Shown piece by piece: positions 8,033-17,106 of a stretch of 64,000 bases of DNA. A program made the position numbers and the translations under genes. Source of the DNA: Chitinophaga pinensis (GTDB lineage: Bacteria > Bacteroidota > Bacteroidia > Chitinophagales > Chitinophagaceae). How positions within the stretch are numbered: the stretch's first letter is position 1; each line of letters starts with the position of its first letter. The notes beneath the pieces are model-generated. The model was not told the DNA's origin. It was given only the letters and a program-made list of their open reading frames with translations, and ran no database searches. The stretch is taken from assembly GCA_902167325.1 (NCBI GenBank), contig LR632930.1, forward strand, positions 3,720,001 to 3,784,000, written 5' to 3'.

Positions 8033-9559
8033 ATGCAAATCCGCGGCGTACTACTGGCTTCGCTGATGGTGCTGGGCGTAAACGCTTCCGCACAATCTTC
8101 CAAAAGGCCGAATATCATTTTTATATTTTCTGATGATCATGCCTTTCAGGCGGTGAGTGCTTATGGCGGCAAGCTGGCCCAAACACCGCATATCGACCGT
8201 ATTGCCCGCGAAGGTGCTATCTTCCGGAATGCCCTCGTCACCAACTCCATCTGCGGTCCCAGTCGTGCTACATTGCTTACGGGTAAATACAGTCACCGCA
8301 ACGGTTATCCGCGAAATGAGCAGCGCTTCGATGTAACGCAGGTACTCTTCCCCCGTGTGTTGCAGCAAAATCAATATCAAACCGCATGGATCGGTAAATG
8401 GCATCTGGGCAGCCTGCCCGAAGGCTTCGATTACTGGCGCATCCTCCCGGGGCAAGGGCATTATTACAACCCTGATTTCATCGAGAAAGGGAAAGATACC
8501 GCCCGCTCACAGGGATATGTAACCAACATTGTAACCGATTTCTCCATCGACTGGATGCAACACCGCGATACTTCCAAACCCTTCATGCTGGTGGTGGGGC
8601 ACAAAGCCACCCACCGTGAGTGGCTGCCCGACCTGCAGGACCTCGGCGCATATGATAACATTAATTTCCCGGTGCCTGCCAATTTCAATGATACGTACGA
8701 AAACCGCGAGGGTGCCCGCAACCAGGATATGACCATCTCCAAAACCATGCGCCTCGACTTCGATTTGAAAGTACACGCCAACTACAAGGGGTGGGTATAT
8801 AACCGCTTCACTCCTGAGCAGTTGAGCGCCTTCAAAGGGTACTACGACGGTAAGGTTACAAAGGAGTTCGACGAAAAGAAATTAACGGGTGATGCCCTCA
8901 CCGCCTGGAAATACCAGCGCTACCTGAAAGACTACCTGGCCACTGCCAACTCCCTCGACCGAAACATCGGCCGCCTGCTCGAATACCTCGACCGCAGTGG
9001 TCTTGCCCAAAACACAGTAGTGGTATATGCCTCCGATCAGGGTTTTTACATGGGTGAGCATGGCTGGTTCGATAAGCGGTTTATGTACGAAGAATCCCTC
9101 CGTACGCCCTTTGTGGTACGCTACCCCGGCGTGATCAAACCGGGTACGAAGGTAGACGGGCTGATGTGTAACATAGACTGGGCGCCTACCATCCTCGACT
9201 GGGCGGGAGTAGCTGTTCCTGAAGAAATGCAGGGCCGCTCCTTTATGCCGCTGGTTACCAAAGGCGGCAATAAAGCCTCCTGGCGTAAAGCGGCTTATTA
9301 TCACTACTACGAGTATCCGGAACCGCATAAAGTATCGCCTCACTTCGGGGTGCGTACGGAAAAGTATTCGCTGATAAGGTTTTACGGTCCGGCAGACAGC
9401 TGGGAGCTGTACGACCTCACCAAAGACCCCGGGCAGGTAAAGAACCTGATCGGCGCGAAGGGCTATGATAAAATTACCGCAGATCTCAAAGCGGAACTGC
9501 GTAAGCAGATGGTGCAATACAAAGACGATGAGGCGCTCCGCCTGCTGGATAAAGGATAA
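8033..9559 (+). CDS. Exported sulfatase, type S1
   Basis: From the ATG at 8033 the protein has 508 residues and a signal peptide ending ASAQ near residue 21. The type I sulfatase signature is present: CGPSRATLLTGKY with Cys74 as the residue converted to formylglycine, preceded by the metal-binding IFSDDH motif. Further metal and substrate motifs are GKWHLG, GHKATH and DQGFYMGEHGWFDK. The C-terminus has the ELYDLTKDP motif of the family. The match is closest in kind to glycan (N-acetylglucosamine-6-O or mucin-type) sulfatases, which remove sulfate from periplasmic glycans. An anaerobic or aerobic maturase is needed and is not in the window. It converges on a TonB receptor gene. Confidence 0.92.
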   Translation: MQIRGVLLASLMVLGVNASAQSSKRPNIIFIFSDDHAFQAVSAYGGKLAQTPHIDRIAREGAIFRNALVTNSICGPSRATLLTGKYSHRNGYPRNEQRFDVTQVLFPRVLQQNQYQTAWIGKWHLGSLPEGFDYWRILPGQGHYYNPDFIEKGKDTARSQGYVTNIVTDFSIDWMQHRDTSKPFMLVVGHKATHREWLPDLQDLGAYDNINFPVPANFNDTYENREGARNQDMTISKTMRLDFDLKVHANYKGWVYNRFTPEQLSAFKGYYDGKVTKEFDEKKLTGDALTAWKYQRYLKDYLATANSLDRNIGRLLEYLDRSGLAQNTVVVYASDQGFYMGEHGWFDKRFMYEESLRTPFVVRYPGVIKPGTKVDGLMCNIDWAPTILDWAGVAVPEEMQGRSFMPLVTKGGNKASWRKAAYYHYYEYPEPHKVSPHFGVRTEKYSLIRFYGPADSWELYDLTKDPGQVKNLIGAKGYDKITADLKAELRKQMVQYKDDEALRLLDKG

Positions 9560-9589
9560 AATAAAAGCATGGCAATAAGAATGGCGGCA

Positions 9590-11812
9590 TCAGAAAGCAG
9601 CCTGCACTTTCAGTACCAGGTTCCTTCCGGGATTGCTGATGCCGGAGGCAAATACCCGGTAATGTACGTCGAGCAGGTTTTCCAGTCCGGCCTGCACTTT
9701 CAGCCATGGCATAACCGGGTAACGTGCAGAGAGGTTAATGGTAGCCCAGGAAGGCATACCTTTTTCTGTGGCATAAACGAGATTGTCTTCCCCATTAGGG
9801 TTGTAATTTTTAGCCCGCTTCCAGCCATTGAAAAGTACATAGCCTTCTGTTTCCAGTTGCCGCCAGCCATATTGAATGCCCGCCTTCCCGAATACGGGAG
9901 GGATGTGATCCATGGGCATCCTGATGCCTTTACCATCGGTATACCGGCCGTGGGTGTTGGTGATATGACCGTAGGCACGGAGCCGTTCCAGTAGCTGCCA
10001 TTGCAGCGATGCCTGGAAGCCGGCAATAGTAGCCTTTGCCTTGTTTTGGGCGGCTACCACCGGTGTAAGCACCCCATTGTACAGCATCTCTTCTTTACCA
10101 TTGAACCGGAACCTGTTCAGCACAATGGCGTTGCGCATGATACTGTAGAAGCCGTTTACCTCCACATACAACTGTTTCCCGAATTGCCTCGCAGCACTCA
10201 GGTCGAAGTTGATGGTTTGCTCGGGCTTCAGATCAGGGTTAGGTACTACCAGCTGCGCACCGCCGGCAGATTCAAACACTTTGGCGATATCATCGATATT
10301 AGGTGCCCTGTAGCCTGTGGAGGCGCTTGCAGATAGTTTTGTTTGTGCATCGGGGAGGTAAATGAGGCCGAGGTTGGCACTGTAGGTAATGTGGCGCTGG
10401 CTGGCTTCGGTAAAGGGCAGGTGCAGGATAGAAGTGTCGCTGAAGGTGCTGTGCAGCGTGGTGTAATTTACCCGGATGCCATCGTTCAGGATCAGCTTGC
10501 CCGGTACGATCTTGTACAGGTGCTGCGCATAGGACCCGAAGTAGTGCATGTAATTGCGGCCATCAGGATAACGGGTATCCAGCCCGAAGGTTTTACCGCC
10601 ATGTTCTACGTTTTGCCTGAAAGCGGAAGACCTGAGGAAATTGAGTTGGCCATCGCCCCCGGCATTCAGTTCATGCCTGCCTTTGCTTTTACGCAGATCG
10701 AGGTGGAAGGCCGCTACGTGGATATTCTCTATGCGGTGTTCGCGCTCGCTGTTACGATACGCCCGCTGCATCCTGCTTTCTTCCACCGCCTGATAACTGG
10801 CGCCTGCCAGCAGCTGATCGAAGAAGCCTTTGAGCCGGGTGGTTTTGTATTGCCAGGATGCCATGAGCCTGTCCTGCGGCCCGTAATACCATTCAGCCCA
10901 GCGGAGCTTACTGTTGCGGACATCGGTAAGCCGGTCGTACCGTGGAATATCGCTGCTGGTGGAGTACTGCAGATTGAGCAGATGCTCGCTGCCTTCGCGG
11001 GGCTGCCAGCGGAACTTCTGCAGCAGGTCGTATTGCCGGTAGGCACTGTGCCGCTGGATGTGGTCGTCGGTATTGGTAAGGGTGGAATCCACGCCATTTA
11101 CGGTACTGATGAATTGCTTCCTTTTACCCCATTCACCGTCGTCACTATTGCGGCGTGCGCCCATGCGGAGGTCACCGATATCGCTATAGGAAAAGGAGGT
11201 AAGGGAAGCAAACTTTTTGCCGCCAACATTCACATCGGCATGCCCGGTATATTCTCTGAAAGCGCTGCTGTAGCGGGCGGAGAGATGGGTGGATGTCTTA
11301 TTGAACTGTGGAGCTTTCGTGCGGAAGTGGATAACACCGCCCAGTGCATCGGAGCCATAAATGGTGGATGCGGGACCATAAATGATTTCTATCTTTTCGG
11401 TAATATCATCGTCTATCGTGATCACGTTCTGCAGGTGGCCCGTCCGGTAAATGGCGTTGTTCATACGCACACCGTCCACCACCAGTAAAATCCTGCTGGC
11501 TTCGAATCCCCGCAGCACAGGGCTGCCGCCACCGAGCTGGCTCCTTTGTACAAATACTTTCCCGCTTTGTTCCAGCAGGCTGCCTGTGTTGTTGGATAGT
11601 GAAGCACGGATCTCCGGTGCATGAATCACTTCCACCTTCTGTGCCACATAGCGGCTTTTTTCTTCAAACTTATTGGCAGTTACAATTACTTCCGACAGCG
11701 GGTGCACGGTATCCCTTACGGCAGGGCGTTCCTGTGCAGCGGCGAGTCCTCCGTGAACGAGGCATGCCAGTAGCAGCACGGGTGCTTTTGTTATGGTTAA
11801 AGGTGATTGCAT
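9590..11812 (-). CDS. TonB-dependent outer-membrane receptor
   Basis: From the ATG at 11812 the protein has 740 residues and a signal peptide ending AAAQ. A TonB-box-like segment (LSEVIVTANKFEEKS) is followed by the plug domain with LRGFEASRILLVVDGVRMNN and IYGPASTIYGSDALGG, then a beta barrel ending in the aromatic residue Phe. It has no carboxypeptidase-like domain and no SusD partner, so it is not a SusC protein. The plug motifs resemble the heme/hemoglobin and cobalamin receptor group. The ORF extends to 11893, but the added part is Arg-rich and unlike a signal peptide. It lies downstream of the large secreted protein gene, separated by a strong terminator, so it probably has its own promoter. 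Ligand unknown. Confidence 0.9.
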   Translation of the reverse strand: MQSPLTITKAPVLLLACLVHGGLAAAQERPAVRDTVHPLSEVIVTANKFEEKSRYVAQKVEVIHAPEIRASLSNNTGSLLEQSGKVFVQRSQLGGGSPVLRGFEASRILLVVDGVRMNNAIYRTGHLQNVITIDDDITEKIEIIYGPASTIYGSDALGGVIHFRTKAPQFNKTSTHLSARYSSAFREYTGHADVNVGGKKFASLTSFSYSDIGDLRMGARRNSDDGEWGKRKQFISTVNGVDSTLTNTDDHIQRHSAYRQYDLLQKFRWQPREGSEHLLNLQYSTSSDIPRYDRLTDVRNSKLRWAEWYYGPQDRLMASWQYKTTRLKGFFDQLLAGASYQAVEESRMQRAYRNSEREHRIENIHVAAFHLDLRKSKGRHELNAGGDGQLNFLRSSAFRQNVEHGGKTFGLDTRYPDGRNYMHYFGSYAQHLYKIVPGKLILNDGIRVNYTTLHSTFSDTSILHLPFTEASQRHITYSANLGLIYLPDAQTKLSASASTGYRAPNIDDIAKVFESAGGAQLVVPNPDLKPEQTINFDLSAARQFGKQLYVEVNGFYSIMRNAIVLNRFRFNGKEEMLYNGVLTPVVAAQNKAKATIAGFQASLQWQLLERLRAYGHITNTHGRYTDGKGIRMPMDHIPPVFGKAGIQYGWRQLETEGYVLFNGWKRAKNYNPNGEDNLVYATEKGMPSWATINLSARYPVMPWLKVQAGLENLLDVHYRVFASGISNPGRNLVLKVQAAF

Positions 11813-11860
11813 GGTATCTCTTCTTTTATGCCCGCGTACAGGTATTGAAGCGGGATGAAA

Positions 11861-11890
11861 TAAACGGGCGCACCGTTGCCGGTGCGCCCG
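11861..11890 (-). terminator. Terminator of the large T9SS cargo gene
   Basis: A perfect 10-bp G+C-rich stem (11865-11874 with 11881-11890, 6-nt loop) followed on the minus strand by TTTATTT, 9 bp after the stop at 11899. Confidence 0.85.
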
Positions 11891-11898
11891 CAAATTGG

Positions 11899-14800
11899 TT
11901 AACGCTGGATCACGAAGCGGGAAGTTTCCCTTCCGCCGGGTGTCTCTATGGTCAGGATATACATGCCGTTGGGCAGGTTACTGGTGTTCAGCTGGTAAGC
12001 GGTTTGTTGCAGCATACCGAACTGCCGCAGCTTACCGTCCATGTTATGTACCCAGAAGCGCACCGGGAGTTTTAAGCCGGCCGGCAACTGTATGTTTATA
12101 AACTGCTGTGCCGGGTTGGGGAATACGCGAACGCTGCTCATTTTGGCAACGGTGGTTTCTTCTTTTTCAGTGACTACTGCCGGTACAGGTGCGTATACAT
12201 TGATTTCTGCTGCACTGGCCCATGCACCGCTGCTGATGGAAGAAAGGGTTTTCAGCCGTACGAAGCGGGCGTTGCGTGCAGTGAACGTTACCACACGCTC
12301 TGTTTTGCCACTGGTGCTCCAGGTGCCTGTGGCGGCTGCAGTGCCCCAGTTTACACCGTCGGAACTGGTGTATATTTCATAACCGGCAATGGTGCCGTTG
12401 GTGCCTGCATCCTGCCGGGGCAGGTAACCGAACCGCCCGATGGTAGCGCATGCGCCGAGATCGATGTGCAGTTCATGTGGGTGAGTGGGTGAGGAACTGT
12501 ACCATGCGGTATGCCAGTAAGTGGCCGTATTCCCGTCGATGGCATCAATTGCACGGCCATTGCCTGCTCCTTCGCCAACTGTTTCTTCTGAAGAGACGTA
12601 TTTGACCGTCCAGTTGCTCTTTGCAGGTACGGTGCCTCCACCGCAGGCAGGTGCTGAAATGATATCGAAGCGCCATTTCTGGGCAGCGGTATTGTTGTCT
12701 GTATAGATCTGCACGTTCGTATTGTCGGCATCGGTACCATTGGCTACCTCCATCACTTTGGTAAGGTCGTTGGCTGCCTGTAGTTTGAAGAATCCGCCAC
12801 CTGCGCTCACGATCTTCCAGCGCTGGGCATTGCCGCTGTTATCGGTCCACATATGAATATTGGTGCCATCTGCCGTGCCGCCACCGTTTACATCGAGTGC
12901 TTTACCGGTGGTATGCTGGGGCAGCAGTTTGTAGTAACCGCCGCTGAGGTTGATGAGCTTCCAGCGCTGGTAATTGGCGCTGTTATCCAGCAGGATGTTG
13001 ACATTGGTACCATCCGCTGTGCCGCCGCCTGTTACCTGCAGGTTCCGCGTAAGGGCGTTGCCGGGCTTCAGTTCGTAAATAGCACTGTCGATGAGTCCGT
13101 TGCCACCGGTGATGGTGATGAAGTTCGTTTTGGTAAGACTGTTATTCCCCTGATCGTCCGTCACCGTCAATGATACATTGTATGTGCCTGGCGCGCTGTA
13201 TATCACTTTAGGATTGCGTGCGGTGGATGTGGCGGGTGTGCCTCCGGGGAAGGTCCAGCTGTAGGCAGCACTCGTAATCTGCTGGGCGGAGTTGTTGTAG
13301 AAACGTGCCGTATCGCCCACGGTTTTAGTGGGTGCGTCTACCGCGATAAGGGCCTGTGGAGCGGAGGTCTCGTACAGGTCACTTACCCACACGCTGCGGT
13401 TGGTGCCGTTGATGAGTTTGGCATCTTTATAATCGATCGCCAGGCGGGTACAGAAGGTGAGGGAAGGCAATCCTGTGTTATACAATACCCAGTCGGCCAT
13501 CGCATTGTTCCGGTAGTAAACAGACCGTTTGGTGCCGATGTATACGCCTCCGTTGGTACCCCGCTGGTGAAGTATCTCTGTTACCTGTTCGCCGTTCAGC
13601 AGGGTAGTGCTGAGGTTGGTCCAGCTGGTGCCGCCGTCGGTAGATTTAAATACTTTCTGTCCGTCTACCGTGGAGTTTACACGTGCCACCCAAATGTGAT
13701 CGGGATTGGCAGCGCTGATGGTGATATCAAAAGCCACGGAACTGCTGGAGAGACCGGTGGGTGTTACGTCCGTCCAGCTGGTGCCGCCATTGGTACTGCG
13801 CATTACTTTCTTCACCGTGCCCAGTGTGGCGGCATACATGGTGGAAGGGTTCTGGTATCCAACTGCTATGCAACCGATCTTTTCCCCGAAGTCGTAAACA
13901 GCGGTGTAAGTAGCGCCGGCATCGGTGGATTTCCATAATGCGTTGCCTTCGCCCAGCCAGATGGTATTGTAGTATTGGGCGTCCCAGATAATATCGCTGC
14001 TCTGGCCGATGGTGTAAGAGCGGTTGGGGAGTTTACCGTTTGGCAGTGTAAGTGGTGCTGTGCTGCGGCTGCCGGTAAGTTGCTTGCGGCCGTAATCGAA
14101 TACCACGATACGGTCGTTTGCATAGGAAACTGCGCCGAGGTAGTTATCGCCGCCGCCGGTGCTGATCCAGCCATCGGTATACGTATTGTTATCTTTAAGC
14201 AGCGTACCGTTGTGATAGGTGCCACCAACCATCACATTGTTACCTTCCCAGTTGCCGACGCCGAACCCCCAGAAATCCGTTCCCTTAATGCCCTTCATGC
14301 GAATCTGGAAATTGGCTCCGCCATCGTTGCTATAGAAAATACCGCCATCGCAGGCGATCCAGAGATCGCTGCCATAAAAGCGGATGTCGTGTATATCTGC
14401 ATGTACGTAGTTCACTTTGTTGGAGTGGCTCCATTTGGCGGGGCAGGTCCAGTTCACACCACCGTCGGTACTCACCCAGCGGTTCACCGCGCCCAGCTGG
14501 AGGTTGTTGGCATTGGCGGGATCTACGTCGAGGGCAAGGTCGTAGTAATATTGACCACCGTCGTCAGAACCATCGTCTGCCCATGCCATGAGATTCTTAT
14601 TTGTGGTGGCATTGGGTGCTCCACCGGGACCGGATCCGCAGCAGGAGAACGACCATGTTTCCCCTGAATCGGTGCTTTTGTAAATGCCATACAGCCCGCT
14701 GCCGCCATTAGCTGCCCCGGTTGCGAGGGCGTATACAATATTGGCGTTTGCTGCGGTAACGGAGATCTCGGTGCGTTTCTGTTCCTCGCCGGAGGCAGTG

Positions 14801-15792
14801 GGGTTGGGCCAACCGGTGGTTTTGATCGTCCAGGTGGCGCCACCGTCGGTGCTTTTATAGAATTCAGTTTTCACACCTGTCTGCCGGATAGCATAAGCCG
14901 TGGTATTGCTTCCCGGTTTGAATTCCACTTCCTGGAAAATACCGGTCATAAGCTGGGTGAAAGTGGCTCCTGCGTCGAGGGAGCGGTAAAGGCCCTGGTT
15001 GGAAGCTACGAACAGGGTATTGTTGAATCCCGGGCGTGATACGATGTCATTGATCGAATGGTTCACGCTGTTGAACGTGGCATCACCAGCCTGCGAAAAG
15101 CTCGTTCCGCCATTAGTACTTTTATAAAGCCTGCTGGCGCCGCCGAAGTAAACGATGTCGGCATTCAGCTGATCGATCTCAATGCTCACGATACTGCTCA
15201 CGAGCATGTTGTCTGTCAGGGCCGTCCAGTTAAGCCCCTTGTCAGTGGATTTGAATAATCCTGCATTGGCAGTGCCCGCATACAGTACGTTAGTGTTGCT
15301 GAGCGATTGCTCTACTGTGTAGACGTGTGCTGCGCCGGAGGCATAGCTGGTACCGGAAGCGCCGTTGTCGAAATTGACAGGTCCCACGCAAGTCCAGTTG
15401 GCCACGCCGCTGAGGGCGCGCAACTGTGCCGTTTCGTTGGAGCGCTGAAGGTAAGCGCGGCCAAGCTGGCGGTCTTTCTCATTAGGGCCTTTATCCGGCG
15501 GTGCGCTGTAAGGGTTGCGGCTCACTTCGCGGAGCCATCTTTTGTAGTACTGCGTGTACTCGTTTTTCACAAAGGGATGGGTTTCGTAATACCGCTCAAA
15601 TGCATCCGTAACCTTCTCTGGATCGGGGTTTTCACTGTACATGAGTTTTACCCAGTCCGGCAGGTGCGGATTAGCGGCATTGACTTTCATTTCCATGGAT
15701 TGCGCGGAGGCAGTATGCCATACTGCGGAAAACAGGAGGGTGGCCAGGATGAAGGCCTTGAATGAAAAGGGCATTGGATAGCGCGTTCGCAT
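11899..15792 (-). CDS. Large T9SS-secreted Asp-box/PKD/ricin/discoidin protein
   Basis: About 1297 residues from the ATG at 15792; 15819 and 15774 are other possible starts. After the signal peptide (TASAQ) comes a helical segment, then a long propeller region (about residues 130-800) with at least nine Asp-box motifs of the S-x-D-x-G-x-T-W type, as in sortilin/VPS10 and sialidase-like folds. A PKD domain follows (about 815-900), then a ricin-type beta-trefoil with QRW motifs (about 905-1050), an F5/8 type C (discoidin, CBM32-like) domain (about 1060-1205), and a T9SS type A sorting domain (about 1220-end) with VFPNPA and a final basic stretch. The two lectin-type modules predict sugar binding at the cell surface. 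I see no certain catalytic residues, so adhesion, glycan capture or a GH74-like activity all remain possible. Confidence 0.88.
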   Translation of the reverse strand: MRTRYPMPFSFKAFILATLLFSAVWHTASAQSMEMKVNAANPHLPDWVKLMYSENPDPEKVTDAFERYYETHPFVKNEYTQYYKRWLREVSRNPYSAPPDKGPNEKDRQLGRAYLQRSNETAQLRALSGVANWTCVGPVNFDNGASGTSYASGAAHVYTVEQSLSNTNVLYAGTANAGLFKSTDKGLNWTALTDNMLVSSIVSIEIDQLNADIVYFGGASRLYKSTNGGTSFSQAGDATFNSVNHSINDIVSRPGFNNTLFVASNQGLYRSLDAGATFTQLMTGIFQEVEFKPGSNTTAYAIRQTGVKTEFYKSTDGGATWTIKTTGWPNPTASGEEQKRTEISVTAANANIVYALATGAANGGSGLYGIYKSTDSGETWSFSCCGSGPGGAPNATTNKNLMAWADDGSDDGGQYYYDLALDVDPANANNLQLGAVNRWVSTDGGVNWTCPAKWSHSNKVNYVHADIHDIRFYGSDLWIACDGGIFYSNDGGANFQIRMKGIKGTDFWGFGVGNWEGNNVMVGGTYHNGTLLKDNNTYTDGWISTGGGDNYLGAVSYANDRIVVFDYGRKQLTGSRSTAPLTLPNGKLPNRSYTIGQSSDIIWDAQYYNTIWLGEGNALWKSTDAGATYTAVYDFGEKIGCIAVGYQNPSTMYAATLGTVKKVMRSTNGGTSWTDVTPTGLSSSSVAFDITISAANPDHIWVARVNSTVDGQKVFKSTDGGTSWTNLSTTLLNGEQVTEILHQRGTNGGVYIGTKRSVYYRNNAMADWVLYNTGLPSLTFCTRLAIDYKDAKLINGTNRSVWVSDLYETSAPQALIAVDAPTKTVGDTARFYNNSAQQITSAAYSWTFPGGTPATSTARNPKVIYSAPGTYNVSLTVTDDQGNNSLTKTNFITITGGNGLIDSAIYELKPGNALTRNLQVTGGGTADGTNVNILLDNSANYQRWKLINLSGGYYKLLPQHTTGKALDVNGGGTADGTNIHMWTDNSGNAQRWKIVSAGGGFFKLQAANDLTKVMEVANGTDADNTNVQIYTDNNTAAQKWRFDIISAPACGGGTVPAKSNWTVKYVSSEETVGEGAGNGRAIDAIDGNTATYWHTAWYSSSPTHPHELHIDLGACATIGRFGYLPRQDAGTNGTIAGYEIYTSSDGVNWGTAAATGTWSTSGKTERVVTFTARNARFVRLKTLSSISSGAWASAAEINVYAPVPAVVTEKEETTVAKMSSVRVFPNPAQQFINIQLPAGLKLPVRFWVHNMDGKLRQFGMLQQTAYQLNTSNLPNGMYILTIETPGGRETSRFVIQR

Positions 15793-16074
15793 AGAACGGC
15801 CTTGGGCTTTGTAGACCATGTGGGTTTGTATTATTTGGTTGATGAATGCTTATCGTTATCTACAAACACTTCCAGGGAATTCATGTACAAGATGAAATGC
15901 GCTCGCGAAGAATACTGCTCTGTGGGTTATGCGGAAAGGCCCGCTTATCAGCATATAGATCGGTTGACATGATGCCTCTATGGTAAAATAAGCGCTGCCG
16001 CTGCGACCGGAGGTAGGATCGAATTACGTTTTACACTTATATTACAATGCAGGAGGCGGGCGCAAACTTAATTG

Positions 16075-16977
16075 TCAGTCTTCGGTATGGGGCGGCTTGT
16101 TTCCCGGATATCCGGCATCGGCATAGGTGCGGCGGTAAGCAAGGGGGCTGTAAGAGGTGATTTCCCTGAACTGGCGGTTGAAATTGGAAAGCGTCTGGAA
16201 CCCGCTTTCGTAGGCTATCTCCGCCACGTCGAGTTTCTTTTCCAGCAGGAGTTTACAGGCGTACCCGATACGGATCTCACTGAGGAAGTCGGAGAAGGTT
16301 TTGTTGGCATGGGTGCGGAAGTACCGGCTGAAAGAAGTGGGGGTCATATTGGCAAGGGCGGCAGCGGCATCCAGACTGATCTTTTCCCGGAAATGCTGCA
16401 TGACGTAGGCATGTACGTGGTTCATCCGCTCGGTGTCTTCCGCTTTCAGGGCATTGGTATATCCTTCTCCTGCCAGCAGGTGATATTCTTCTGAAGCGGA
16501 AAGCAAGTGTAGCAACTGGAGGAGGGCCAGTACACGGTCGAAGTCGCGCAGCGGGGGTAATGCCACCATGCGTCTGGCAGCTTCCTGTTGGGTGCTGCCT
16601 GTGAAGCGGATGCCTCTCCGGGTGCGGGCCAGCATTTGCCGGATGCGGAGGGCTTCGTTTTTGCTCAGGAGCGCCTGGCCGAGGAGGTCTTCATGGAAAT
16701 AGATCACCACACCTTCCGTCTGTTTCGTACGGTCGCCTTCGAAATACTCAGGGTCGCTGCGCCAGAGGTGTGGCAGGTCTGGCCCGGTAAATACCAGATC
16801 GCCGGGAGAGAAAGGCTCCACATGATCGCCAATGAAGCGGGTGCCGGTGCCTTCCAATACTACAAACAGCTGGTACTCTGCATGGAAGTGCCAGTTGTGA
16901 TCAAAGTGAGGGGCATGCAGGTGATGGGCTGCAAATGCACTGTCGGGCGAGATCCTTACTTTTTGAACAGCTTTCAT
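16075..16977 (-). CDS. AraC-family transcriptional regulator
   Basis: A 300-residue protein. The N-terminal cupin (about residues 15-95) has HFDHNWHFHAEYQL and a PGDLVFTGPDLPHLW segment, typical of sugar-sensing AraC proteins. The C-terminal 100 residues hold two helix-turn-helix motifs, the second with VAEIAYESGFQTLSNFNRQF. It is transcribed away from the ThuA-dehydrogenase gene across a 129-bp gap, so it most likely controls that operon and perhaps itself, in response to a sugar or sugar derivative. The effector cannot be read from the sequence. Confidence 0.93.
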   Translation of the reverse strand: MKAVQKVRISPDSAFAAHHLHAPHFDHNWHFHAEYQLFVVLEGTGTRFIGDHVEPFSPGDLVFTGPDLPHLWRSDPEYFEGDRTKQTEGVVIYFHEDLLGQALLSKNEALRIRQMLARTRRGIRFTGSTQQEAARRMVALPPLRDFDRVLALLQLLHLLSASEEYHLLAGEGYTNALKAEDTERMNHVHAYVMQHFREKISLDAAAALANMTPTSFSRYFRTHANKTFSDFLSEIRIGYACKLLLEKKLDVAEIAYESGFQTLSNFNRQFREITSYSPLAYRRTYADAGYPGNKPPHTED

Positions 16978-17106
16978 ATATACCTGTTATTTGTCCTGTT
17001 ATAGAGGTTAATCCGAAATCCATGACAAAATACAGTCTGAATCCGACAATATCGAGGAATGCCTACGTTTTTTTAAGTTGCAATTTGGAATTCAATTACG
17101 ACACTC

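Noticed and set aside
7790..8038. 82-residue minus-strand ORF before the sulfatase
   Set aside because: Overlaps the sulfatase start region and has no family features.
10343..11488. 381-residue plus-strand ORF opposite the TonB receptor
   Set aside because: Antisense shadow of the receptor's plug and barrel; no motifs.
11899..15792. GH74 xyloglucanase call for the Asp-box protein
   Set aside because: Asp boxes alone do not prove GH74 and I could not place its catalytic acids.
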